This document shows positions 7,088 through 15,268 of a stretch of 25,796 nucleotides of DNA, in pieces (the stretch's first letter is position 1; every line of letters starts with the position of its first letter). The DNA is from a virus, in the IMG/VR virus record IMGVR_UViG_3300032289_001936, positions 1 to 25,796 of that record; one strand, written 5' to 3'. The notes below the pieces were generated by a model. The model was not told where the DNA came from and did not search any database. It saw only the letters and a program-made list of their open reading frames with translations. Made by a program: the position numbers and the translations under genes.

Positions 7088-7687
7088 ATGAAACTAGAAA
7101 AATTAAAAGGACATATACCTGATGCTGTTATAGCTCAGCTACCAGACACAATTGCTAAATTTGAATTAAACACCCCACTTCGTTTAGCACATTTTCTTGC
7201 TCAAGCAGGCCATGAATCAGGCGGTTTTAAAGCAGTTAACGAAAATTTAAACTACGGAGCAAAAGGTTTATTGACTATATTTAAGAAATATTTTCCAACA
7301 GAAGAGAAAGCTAAATTATACGAAAGAAATCCATCAAAGATTGCTAATTTAGTATATGGTAGCAGAATGGGTAATGGTCCTGAAGGATCAGGTGAAGGAT
7401 TTAAATTCCGTGGTCGTGGATATATTCAATTGACTGGAAAAGATAACTATAAAGCATTTGATACTGTTGTTCCTGAAAACCTACTTGAATCACCAGATCT
7501 AGTAGCAACCAAATATCCATTATTATCTGCTGCTTGGTTTTTTCATAAAAACGGATTACATAAAATTGCAGATAAAGGTGCTACTGATGCTGTTGTAACA
7601 GAAGTTACAAAGCGCGTAAATGGTGGTACTATTGGTTTAGCTGACAGGATTAAGCATTTTAAAGAATATCATACCTTGCTTGCATAA
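7088..7687 (+). CDS. GH19 (chitinase-type) lysozyme, endolysin or tail-associated
   Basis: A 199-residue single-domain glycoside hydrolase family 19 enzyme. The segment AHFLAQAGHESGGFKAVNENLNY holds the catalytic Glu43 and the second acidic residue Glu52; FKFRGRGYIQLTGKDNY (residues 105-121) is the substrate-cleft signature, and LSAAWFF...TKRVNGG completes the fold. Phage GH19 enzymes cleave peptidoglycan. There is no signal peptide or membrane segment. It sits inside the baseplate operon, 9 nt after the gp6-like gene, and the hub candidate at 2034-3212 lacks a lysozyme domain, so it may be the virion lysozyme that takes over the role of the gp5 lysozyme domain. A lysis endolysin remains equally possible. 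It has more CGT/CGC arginine codons than its neighbours. Confidence 0.85.
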   Translation: MKLEKLKGHIPDAVIAQLPDTIAKFELNTPLRLAHFLAQAGHESGGFKAVNENLNYGAKGLLTIFKKYFPTEEKAKLYERNPSKIANLVYGSRMGNGPEGSGEGFKFRGRGYIQLTGKDNYKAFDTVVPENLLESPDLVATKYPLLSAAWFFHKNGLHKIADKGATDAVVTEVTKRVNGGTIGLADRIKHFKEYHTLLA

Positions 7688-7706
7688 AATAGCTTGGTAG
7701 TTACTA

Positions 7707-7714
7707 TATTTATA
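7707..7714 (+). promoter_or_regulatory. Recurrent TATTTATA motif (candidate late promoter)
   Basis: TATTTATA lies in the 44-nt gap between the GH19 gene and the structural gene at 7732, 17 nt before its ATG. Spacing is suitable for a -10 element with a short leader. Confidence 0.45.
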
Positions 7715-7716
7715 TG

Positions 7717-7728
7717 TAGTAATTACTA
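7717..7728. promoter_or_regulatory. Perfect 12-nt palindrome at the expected transcription start
   Basis: TAGTAATTACTA is self-complementary and lies between the TATTTATA motif (7707-7714) and the ATG at 7732. An outer pair, TAGTTA (7698-7703) and TAACTA (7727-7732), partly overlaps it, so two alternative hairpins are possible. It could be an operator or a leader hairpin, or chance in AT-rich DNA. Confidence 0.25.
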
Positions 7729-7731
7729 ACT

Positions 7732-8829
7732 ATGGCTGTTTATAAAATATTTCCTGAAAAGACTGCTACTCTTTATTCATATTATCCTGTAACTAATACA
7801 GGAATAGATGAGATTTTGGATCTAAGCACATACAGAAGTATATCAGGAACTAATGAAGTATCTCGTTTTTTAATAAAATTTCCATCAAATCAAATTTCTG
7901 ATATTATTACCAATAAAATATCAGGATCTAATTTTGATGTTTATATGAAATTATATTTAGCTAATGCTACTTCAGTTCCATTAGATTTTACAATATTCTC
8001 TCATCCTATTTCTCAAGATTGGAATAAAGGTACAGGTCGTTTACCAAATAATCCTGCTACCACAGATGGAGTTAGTTGGACGTTTACCAACCAATCAGGT
8101 AGTATAGAATGGATTACTGGTTCTCTTATTTCTGGTACTACTGCGTCTTATACAGGATCTAATGAAGGTGGAGGAACTTGGTGGACTAGTTCTTTATATC
8201 AATCAACTCAATCTTTTAATAATATATCTGATAAAGATATTGAATTAAAAGTTACCAATACTGTAAAAGCATGGAATAGTAGTTCTATTAGTAATTATGG
8301 TTTTATTTTAAAACATTCTTCATCTTTAGAATTTACTACAGCTTCTAAATTTGAATTAAAATACTTTTCAGCTAATACTCCTACTATATATCCCCCAGCT
8401 CTTGAATTTAAATGGGATGATTCATCATATACTACAGGATCATTAACTGTATTTACTTCTAGTTTATGTGCTGTAACAATGTGGAATAATAAAGCTGAAT
8501 TTCAACAAGATTCAATTCAACGTTTTAGAGTAAATGTTAGAGACCAATACCCATCTGTAACTTTTAGAACATCTATTAGTTATGCCAATACAAAAGCACT
8601 ACCTTCTTCTTCATATTGGTCAATAAAAGATTTGGATACTGAAGAAATTGTCGTAGATTATGATACATCATATACTAAAATAAGCTGTGATTCAAGTGGT
8701 AATTATTTTAAAGTATATATGAATGGGCTAGAACCAGAACGTTATTATAAGGTACTAATTAAATCTGTTTTTTCAAATGGTGAAACAACAGTGTTTGATG
8801 AAAATTATATTTTTAAAGTTATAAGATAA
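7732..8829 (+). CDS. Baseplate/tail structural protein with DNRLRE-like domain
   Basis: A 365-residue beta-rich protein. The opening MAVYKIFPEKTATLYSYYP, followed by NEVSRFLIKF, YMKLYLANAT, the phrase ISQDWNKGTGRLPNNPATTDGVSWT and then TVKAWNSSSISNYGFILKHSSS, follows the layout of DNRLRE-type domains (about residues 1-235), known for surface binding. The C-terminal 130 residues (FRVNVRDQYPSVTFRTS...) form one or two more beta domains. I recall homologues from uncultured marine phage contigs next to baseplate genes. Whether it replaces T4 gp8 or is a side fibre is not decidable from sequence. It starts 17 nt after a TATTTATA motif; its stop overlaps the next start by 1 nt (TAATG). Confidence 0.65.
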   Translation: MAVYKIFPEKTATLYSYYPVTNTGIDEILDLSTYRSISGTNEVSRFLIKFPSNQISDIITNKISGSNFDVYMKLYLANATSVPLDFTIFSHPISQDWNKGTGRLPNNPATTDGVSWTFTNQSGSIEWITGSLISGTTASYTGSNEGGGTWWTSSLYQSTQSFNNISDKDIELKVTNTVKAWNSSSISNYGFILKHSSSLEFTTASKFELKYFSANTPTIYPPALEFKWDDSSYTTGSLTVFTSSLCAVTMWNNKAEFQQDSIQRFRVNVRDQYPSVTFRTSISYANTKALPSSSYWSIKDLDTEEIVVDYDTSYTKISCDSSGNYFKVYMNGLEPERYYKVLIKSVFSNGETTVFDENYIFKVIR

Positions 8830-9173
8830 TGTCACAAATACCTGTACAAAAAACAGTATTTAACAAAGATCAATATAGTAGAGTAATTGATACCCAATTT
8901 AGTCAATTTACTTCTCAAGGAACAGAAGAAGAATTATCTTTTACTACTGATGATTTTTTTGAATTATATGATCAAATATTTTATCAAATACCTAGAGAAG
9001 GTGAAACCAATTCTCATCAGTATATTTTACAACGTGAAGCCGATTATCTTAGTATAAGTTTAAGTCAAGACGATGTTCAAGCTTTACTTGATGAAATTAC
9101 TTCTTTAAGACAACAATTACTTGATACTCAAACTATAGTAAACGAATTGACTAAAGCAACTAGTAATATATAA
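8829..9173 (+). CDS. Small probable baseplate protein, function unknown
   Basis: A 114-residue acidic protein. The N-terminal part (VFNKDQYSRVIDTQFSQF) and the middle (TTDDFFELYDQIFYQIPREG) look globular; the last 40 residues are a coiled coil (VQALLDEITSLRQQLLDTQ). It is linked by 1-nt TAATG overlaps both to the preceding structural gene and to the following giant baseplate gene, so the three are almost certainly made together, and a linking or chaperone role in baseplate assembly is likely. The family is not recognised, but small proteins of this type recur at this position in related phage contigs as I recall them. Confidence 0.7.
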   Translation: MSQIPVQKTVFNKDQYSRVIDTQFSQFTSQGTEEELSFTTDDFFELYDQIFYQIPREGETNSHQYILQREADYLSISLSQDDVQALLDEITSLRQQLLDTQTIVNELTKATSNI

Positions 9174-12100
9174 TGGCAGATAATATTAAAATAGTAGGTG
9201 AAATTATAACAACAGAACAGGTATCTCGTTATGATGATGCTGATCTTAATCTACTTAATCCATTTACCTTAAATGAAGATTTTGGTCAATCCAATGACTA
9301 TATAGAGTATTATCTTTATGATATTGGAGATAATCTTTTAAATTTTAACTATAGTTATAAAGATTTTAAATTACCCGCTAACTCATATCTAGACCCAGTA
9401 AATGGATCCTTACCTATTATTGAAATAGACCCTGTTAAAGATATTCAAAATCTTGGTTATACATCAGGGGAATTTAAAACTCAATATAATTTCTTTAGTA
9501 ATAGAGTTTCTGACCCTAGTGCTGGATTATTTTTAAAAGAAATATCTTCTGACAGAACAGAAATAAAAGTAGGATCTACAACTCTTACAAATGAACAAAT
9601 AGAAAATTCAGCCTTATCTCTCATAAATGAATATTCTGGATCTGCTTATTTTGTTAACTATCTAGTTAATTTTGGAAATAATATTCAATCAGTAGCAGTT
9701 AATGTAGCTTTAAATAAATTAGATTCAGGATATGAAATATGGTTTAAATTATATCAACCATTAACTGATGAGGTAGAAGTTAAAACTTCTTTATGGATAG
9801 TAGAAGAAAAGGTAAATCCATATGTTTTTGATATTAATTTAGATAAATTAATTTTACCTCCGACTGGTTCTCAATTAAGGGGTCCAAATTTCTCTATAGA
9901 AATACCTAATAAAAATAATATTGATACTTCATATCAAAATTATAATACTTTATTAAATAGTTTACAAAATATTTCTTCTTCGTATCAACAACTTTTAAGT
10001 TTAATTACTTCACAAAGTATTGATATAAATACGGACTATAGTAATTTTTCTAATTTTGTATTTTTTAGCTCAGCTAAACAAAGAACAGTAAATTTTTATA
10101 ATAAAGTAAAAGAAATAGAGGATTATAATAGTTTAATATCTATTTATACTCCTCAAACTTCTAGTAAACCTAATTTAATTACAGATATTAATAGGGCTAC
10201 TGCTAGTATAGACAATATTATTTCTAATTTTGATGGATTTGAATATTATTTATATTTTGAAAGTGGTTCTACATTAGTTTCTTCTTTAGAATATGGTATA
10301 AATCCTTATCCAAAAACAAATTCAACAAAACCATTTACTTTACTTTCAACTAGCTCTGCTACTACTGAAGTATGGTTTAATGCAGCTACTTCTAGTGCAG
10401 AATATTATGATGATTTTAACCAAAATAACTTAATATTTACTGTACCTGCTTTTATTAGAGATGATGAATCTAATAATCCTTACCTTACTTTTCTTAATAT
10501 GGTAGGCCATTATTTTGATAATATATGGATTTATCTTAAAGCAGTTACTGACATTAATTTAGCAAATAATAATCTTGAAAAAGGGGTTTCTAAAGATTTA
10601 GTTTATACAGTATTACAGTCTTTAGGAACTAAATTATATAATAAATATGGGGATGTAGATAATGATCTTTTCTTAGTAGGTCAAGATAGTGGTAGTGTTA
10701 ATTTTGATAATAATTTTACTCCCACAGGTTCTTATTTAAATAATATACCACGTAAAGATTTACTTGCTGAGACATATAAGCGTATTTATCATAATTTACC
10801 TTTATTATTAAAAACAAAAGGTACAACTTATGGTTTACAAACATTAGTATCTACTTTTGGTATAACAGGAAGCATTTTAGGTGTTAAAGAATATGGTGGT
10901 AATTTAAAAAATAATACTTTAAATGAGTATAATACCGATCAAAAAGTAAGAATAGTAACAAATAATATATATACAGGAAGTGTTTTATCTCCTTATACTA
11001 GCTTACAAGTATACCCTTCCCAATCCACAGAATTCAGAACAGAAGATTATCATTATGTAGATATTTCATTCTCACCAGAAGATCAAATAAATACATATGC
11101 TTCTGCTGCTATAGCTATCTCAGATCCATTATGGAATATAGATGACTATATAGGAGATCCAGGATATCTCTATAGTGGTTCATATACTTCTTTAGATCAA
11201 CAACGAAATATTTATTATGACTTTGATCCAGCTTACATGGATTATGCCGGATTTATCCGTTTAATACAATTTTTTGATAATTCATTATTTAAAATGATTA
11301 AAGATTTTGTTCCTGCAAGAGCAAATCTTTCAACTGGTGTTACAATTAGTTCTCCTATATTAGAACGAAATAAATTTGTTTATGCTAATCCTTCTTCTAC
11401 TTCTGAAATAGAAGAACATACTGGTAATATTGATGGTCCTACCATAACAACTGAATATACAGATTTATATGATGGTTTAGGAGGTGATAAAATAGCCTAC
11501 TATGATGGTGATATAACAGGTAGTACTATTGAATATGGAGATGAATGGATACTTAAAAATTTTAATCCATATCTATTACTTACTAGTAGTTTAACATCTG
11601 TTGACCTTAACATATTTAACCATTCAGATTATAGTGTATTATTTAATAATATATCTCAAAGTATATTATCTTCAAATCGTAGATTATTACAACCAATATA
11701 TGTAAAAAATAGTCCTCTTAGCTTAGCAGGTTATTCATCAAGTTATTTTGCTGAACTACAAGACTCATATCAAACTCTTACTACTTACAATAATGCTAGA
11801 TATGATGGAACTAAAATAAGTAGTTTACTCTATAATACCTACACTTCCGCTTCTTCAATATACGTTGGTGATAATTCATATGGTAAAACAGCAACAACTG
11901 ATAAGCAAGTAAGACAAATAGGATTATTTACTGAAATTGTTTCTTCATCATTTTTACCAGGACGTAATAGAGTATCTTTAAAATATCTTGTAGATGAATT
12001 TGGTGGATTAACTGAATTAAACCAACGTAACAAACATTGGGAAGATATACAAAGAACATTTATAGCAGGAAATACATTTAATATTTCTCAATTTGATAAT

Positions 12101-13630
12101 CAAAAATTTGGAAATCAGAAAACTACTGATGGTGATAAATTAATTTTTGATAGTGGTTATTCTTATTATCCTATATTATATTTTACTGGTTCTTGTAATG
12201 GAAGTCAAAAAATATATTTTGAAAATCTAGGAGGATCTAATAGTTACTTAGTAACAGCTAATAATGGCCCTGAACCTAGAACTATAAGTGGATCAGGAAC
12301 AATGACTTTTCCTATAATTAGCTCTAATGTCTATAATATTTTTAATAGTGAAATAGATCCTGATAATATCTTCACCCCAGGAACTACTTTAGCTCCTCCA
12401 ACATATTCAGTACAAGAATCTGGAGGTCATAAAGTTGAAGCTAGTTTTAATTTAACCGTAAGTGTAACTGGAGGAAATAATTTAGTTACTGGATCTCTTA
12501 CTATGTTACGAAATGGAACTCCATTATTGACCTATTCAGAAATATGGGACCTTAACCAAGGAGGAACTACAGGATCTGCTATATCTGGGTTTATTAGCTC
12601 TCCATGGCAAGGAATAAGTAGTACTTTATCTCATACAAGTATTATAATTACAGGAAGAAGTATTCATTTAGGAGGAACTAGTTACCCAGCAGGAACTACT
12701 TTATACAAATATACTAAACCAGTATTTGGTTCATCAACAACATGTACTCCATCTAGTCCTCAACTTAATCCATATTACTCATTCTCACCAGGACCTTTTC
12801 CTGCTACTAATCTAAGCCCAGCATGTATTAATGGGGTAGTTGAATATAATGTTGGATCTGCTAATTTTTATTACGTTGATAATCCTGAATTACCTAGTTT
12901 AGGAGAAGCTACTAAATTATTATATATAAATCGTCCTGATAATTTTCCTGTAGATGGACTAGTAAAAAATGATGAAATATGTTTTGTTCTTAATATATCT
13001 TCTAGTAATAATAATTTTACATCATCTATATCTCAAGGTAGCTTAACAATAGGATCATTAGCTTCTTCTACAGGATATGCTTCTGCTACTTGTCCTTATT
13101 TTCATTCTGCTTCAATTGCTTCTTCTATAGCTGAAGGAGGAGGAAGTACAAATATTATAACATTCCCAGTAGCCTTAAGTAATTTTCATGATAATGGATA
13201 TCAATTTGTTCCTAATCCTGATACAGGATCTTTAAGTTCTTTATATAGTATTTATGGTGATGTTGATTATCCATTCATTACAAAACAATCTGATATAGTA
13301 TTAACTTACTTAGCAGATGGAACTTATGTTGAAAATCGAATAATAAGTTCATCATATTCTGGTAGCTTTTTTAGAATACATTTAGATAAAATAATGTCTA
13401 ATCAACATGCTAATAATATAATGTCTGAATCTTATCAGCGCTTTTTGTTATTATCTAGACTAAATGATGAAACAAATGCTCATGCTTCTTTTAGAAAACG
13501 CAGTGGAAAAACTTCATATGGCTTTGTAATTCCTGAAAATATAGCTCCAGATGTATTAGATAATATAGATACTATAACTCGTCAAGTAAAACAAAAGTTA
13601 TTAGCTGATCAACAAGGTACAACAATATAA
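9173..13630 (+). CDS. Giant baseplate wedge/host-contact protein (gp7-like position)
   Basis: At 1485 residues this is the largest gene of the window. Residues about 436-572 hold a helical core: NPYLTFLNMVGHYFDNIWIY, ... NNLEKGVSKDLVYTVLQSLG, ... then RKDLLAETYKRIYHNLPLLL and KTKGTTYGLQTLVSTFGI. This resembles the wedge-binding domain of tail proteins related to P2 gpI and T4-type wedge proteins. The N-terminal 430 residues and the C-terminal 900 are Ser/Thr/Asn/Tyr-rich beta material, the latter with many SSxYxG phrases and a few Cys, suggesting stacked adhesin or carbohydrate-binding domains. The position after gp6 matches T4 gp7 (1032 residues). It probably joins the wedge to peripheral fibres. 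Nearly all arginines outside the core are AGA. The assignment to gp7 is by place and size. Confidence 0.65.
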   Translation: MADNIKIVGEIITTEQVSRYDDADLNLLNPFTLNEDFGQSNDYIEYYLYDIGDNLLNFNYSYKDFKLPANSYLDPVNGSLPIIEIDPVKDIQNLGYTSGEFKTQYNFFSNRVSDPSAGLFLKEISSDRTEIKVGSTTLTNEQIENSALSLINEYSGSAYFVNYLVNFGNNIQSVAVNVALNKLDSGYEIWFKLYQPLTDEVEVKTSLWIVEEKVNPYVFDINLDKLILPPTGSQLRGPNFSIEIPNKNNIDTSYQNYNTLLNSLQNISSSYQQLLSLITSQSIDINTDYSNFSNFVFFSSAKQRTVNFYNKVKEIEDYNSLISIYTPQTSSKPNLITDINRATASIDNIISNFDGFEYYLYFESGSTLVSSLEYGINPYPKTNSTKPFTLLSTSSATTEVWFNAATSSAEYYDDFNQNNLIFTVPAFIRDDESNNPYLTFLNMVGHYFDNIWIYLKAVTDINLANNNLEKGVSKDLVYTVLQSLGTKLYNKYGDVDNDLFLVGQDSGSVNFDNNFTPTGSYLNNIPRKDLLAETYKRIYHNLPLLLKTKGTTYGLQTLVSTFGITGSILGVKEYGGNLKNNTLNEYNTDQKVRIVTNNIYTGSVLSPYTSLQVYPSQSTEFRTEDYHYVDISFSPEDQINTYASAAIAISDPLWNIDDYIGDPGYLYSGSYTSLDQQRNIYYDFDPAYMDYAGFIRLIQFFDNSLFKMIKDFVPARANLSTGVTISSPILERNKFVYANPSSTSEIEEHTGNIDGPTITTEYTDLYDGLGGDKIAYYDGDITGSTIEYGDEWILKNFNPYLLLTSSLTSVDLNIFNHSDYSVLFNNISQSILSSNRRLLQPIYVKNSPLSLAGYSSSYFAELQDSYQTLTTYNNARYDGTKISSLLYNTYTSASSIYVGDNSYGKTATTDKQVRQIGLFTEIVSSSFLPGRNRVSLKYLVDEFGGLTELNQRNKHWEDIQRTFIAGNTFNISQFDNQKFGNQKTTDGDKLIFDSGYSYYPILYFTGSCNGSQKIYFENLGGSNSYLVTANNGPEPRTISGSGTMTFPIISSNVYNIFNSEIDPDNIFTPGTTLAPPTYSVQESGGHKVEASFNLTVSVTGGNNLVTGSLTMLRNGTPLLTYSEIWDLNQGGTTGSAISGFISSPWQGISSTLSHTSIIITGRSIHLGGTSYPAGTTLYKYTKPVFGSSTTCTPSSPQLNPYYSFSPGPFPATNLSPACINGVVEYNVGSANFYYVDNPELPSLGEATKLLYINRPDNFPVDGLVKNDEICFVLNISSSNNNFTSSISQGSLTIGSLASSTGYASATCPYFHSASIASSIAEGGGSTNIITFPVALSNFHDNGYQFVPNPDTGSLSSLYSIYGDVDYPFITKQSDIVLTYLADGTYVENRIISSSYSGSFFRIHLDKIMSNQHANNIMSESYQRFLLLSRLNDETNAHASFRKRSGKTSYGFVIPENIAPDVLDNIDTITRQVKQKLLADQQGTTI

Positions 13631-13646
13631 AATTTAATTTTTAATA

Positions 13647-13654
13647 TATTTATA
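13647..13654 (+). promoter_or_regulatory. Recurrent TATTTATA motif (candidate late promoter)
   Basis: TATTTATA lies in the 43-nt gap after the giant baseplate gene, 19 nt before the ATG at 13674. It would start transcription of the adhesin gene cluster. Confidence 0.45.
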
Positions 13655-13673
13655 ATATATACAATAAACTGAT

Positions 13674-14336
13674 ATGGCAATTTTAAATCCTACAACAATT
13701 ACTGTAGATGCAATATTAACCACAAAGGGTCGTGAATTGTTGGCTCGTAACGATGGTTCATTCAAAATTACACAATTTGCATTAGCTGATGATGAAATTG
13801 ATTATACTTTATATAATCCAACTCACCCATCTGGTTCTGCATTTTATGGTGAAGCTATTGAAAATATACCTGTAATAGAAGCATTTCCTGAAGATTCACA
13901 AATCATGCGTTACAAACTTGTAACACTACCTCGTGGAACATCTAAACTCCCAGTAATTAACCTTGGATATACTTCAATTTCACTTAAACAAGGAGCTTCA
14001 TTAACAATTACTCCACAAACACTTAATTATTTGGGTGCTACAAGTACTTTTGAAGCTAATGGGTATGTTGCTACAATTGCTGATTCTCGTTTAGTATCTA
14101 CCTTTACTGGAACTGGTATTACTACTACAGCTCCTATTCAAGGATTAAATACAACAACAGGTACAGTAATATCTGTAACTCAAGTAGGAACTTCATTTAC
14201 ACTAACTGGTACTACAATTAATACTTTATTTGGAACTAGTTTGTCTACTTTAACAACTACTATTACCGTTATTGGTAGAGATAGTGGAGCTAGAGTTACT
14301 ATTCCTCTTAATATTTTAAAAGTATCAACACTTTAA
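13674..14336 (+). CDS. Virion structural protein, conserved phage family, with C-terminal Ig-like part
   Basis: A 220-residue protein. Residues 1-75 (ITVDAILTTKGRELLARNDG..., ITQFALADDEIDYTLYNPTH, FYGEAIENIPVIEAF) match a structural family I know from many marine T4-like phage contigs, where the pattern 'VDAVLTxKGR...FALADDEVDY' is very constant. Residues about 110-220 are Thr/Gly-rich beta strands ending in VIGRDSGARVTIPLNILKV, like an Ig-type or fibre domain. Likely a baseplate-periphery or fibre connector. It is the first of a group of four adhesin-like genes, begins 19 nt after a TATTTATA motif, and has a mixed CGT/AGA arginine usage. Confidence 0.75.
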   Translation: MAILNPTTITVDAILTTKGRELLARNDGSFKITQFALADDEIDYTLYNPTHPSGSAFYGEAIENIPVIEAFPEDSQIMRYKLVTLPRGTSKLPVINLGYTSISLKQGASLTITPQTLNYLGATSTFEANGYVATIADSRLVSTFTGTGITTTAPIQGLNTTTGTVISVTQVGTSFTLTGTTINTLFGTSLSTLTTTITVIGRDSGARVTIPLNILKVSTL

Positions 14337-14347
14337 TATAATAAAAT

Positions 14348-15265
14348 ATGTCATTCGTAAGATATAATACAGACGATCAAGTAGTAAGTTCAGAAACAGT
14401 AGTAAGAGGATTGTGGAGCCAAGATGAACCTACCTTAGCATCATTTTATACAGCAAGTAATAACACTCAGTATTATTTAAATGTATATAATACTGCAACT
14501 ACTGAATCTTTACAATTTGCTATTCAGTATGGTACATTAAATGGATCTGGATCTACTCCTATTAATTCATTAGTACCAGGAGCTACTCCTACTCGTATTG
14601 TATATGGTGAATATAGAAATTTAGTTTATGGTACTGAAAATAATAATTTTGTATTTAATGGTTCTACTGTATCAAATGGTATTTATGCTATAAACATTGC
14701 TCGTTCTCGTTATAAAGAAAGTTTACAACCTGGGTCTTTAGAATTAAAATTATCTGCTAGTTTAACTTTAATTGATGATAGTACAACTACTAATTTATCT
14801 CGCTTTATAGGAGAAAATAGATATTATAATATTATAAGTGGAAGTTTAACTGATGGAGCTTATAGTACTGCAACTAACTATGGTTTCTTCTTTCCAGATA
14901 TGGGATTACTTATATTAAATTCTGGAAGTTTAACAGCAAATATAAGTGGAACAGGGTCCGGGGCTTTACTTAATTCAATTAAAATAGGAAATGGGTTTAG
15001 ATTACAATCATCAGAAACAGTTTCTTCAACTTATTTCTTCACACGTGTGAAAAATAGTGAATTTAATTATACTACTAACCCATCTATTATAGATGATAAT
15101 GGTAATTTATTATATACTACATTAATTAATAATCCTCAGACATTCCCAACATCAGTAGGATTATATAATGATAATAATGAGTTACTAGCGGTAGCTAAGT
15201 TAAGTAGACCTTTAACAAAAGACTTTACTAAAGAAGCTTTAATTAGAATCAAACTAGATTATTAA
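14348..15265 (+). CDS. Tail fibre/adhesin-type structural protein with GLYNDxNELLAVAK end module
   Basis: A 305-residue beta-rich protein. Residues about 75-145 (RIVYGEYRNLVYGTENNN..., IYAINIARSRYKESLQPGSL) form a domain whose pattern returns in the next gene product. The last 45 residues carry GLYNDNNELLAVAKLSRPL and then FTKEALIRIKLDY, a module that returns at the end of the protein at 16694-16996 with a nearly identical DNA sequence. I take it to be a baseplate-attached adhesin or fibre subunit. It follows the previous gene after 11 nt without a TATTTATA motif, so probably the same transcript. No catalytic motifs are seen. The precise T4 counterpart is unknown. Confidence 0.65.
   Translation: MSFVRYNTDDQVVSSETVVRGLWSQDEPTLASFYTASNNTQYYLNVYNTATTESLQFAIQYGTLNGSGSTPINSLVPGATPTRIVYGEYRNLVYGTENNNFVFNGSTVSNGIYAINIARSRYKESLQPGSLELKLSASLTLIDDSTTTNLSRFIGENRYYNIISGSLTDGAYSTATNYGFFFPDMGLLILNSGSLTANISGTGSGALLNSIKIGNGFRLQSSETVSSTYFFTRVKNSEFNYTTNPSIIDDNGNLLYTTLINNPQTFPTSVGLYNDNNELLAVAKLSRPLTKDFTKEALIRIKLDY
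15156..15201 (+). repeat. Copy 1 of a near-identical DNA repeat encoding the GLYNDNNELLAVAK module
   Basis: The first 25 nt (15156-15180) match 16887-16911 exactly, and the following 21 nt match with four differences. It encodes the end module of the gene at 14348-15265. The second copy is about 1.7 kb downstream in the same orientation and frame. Confidence 0.8.
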
Positions 15266-15268
15266 TGC

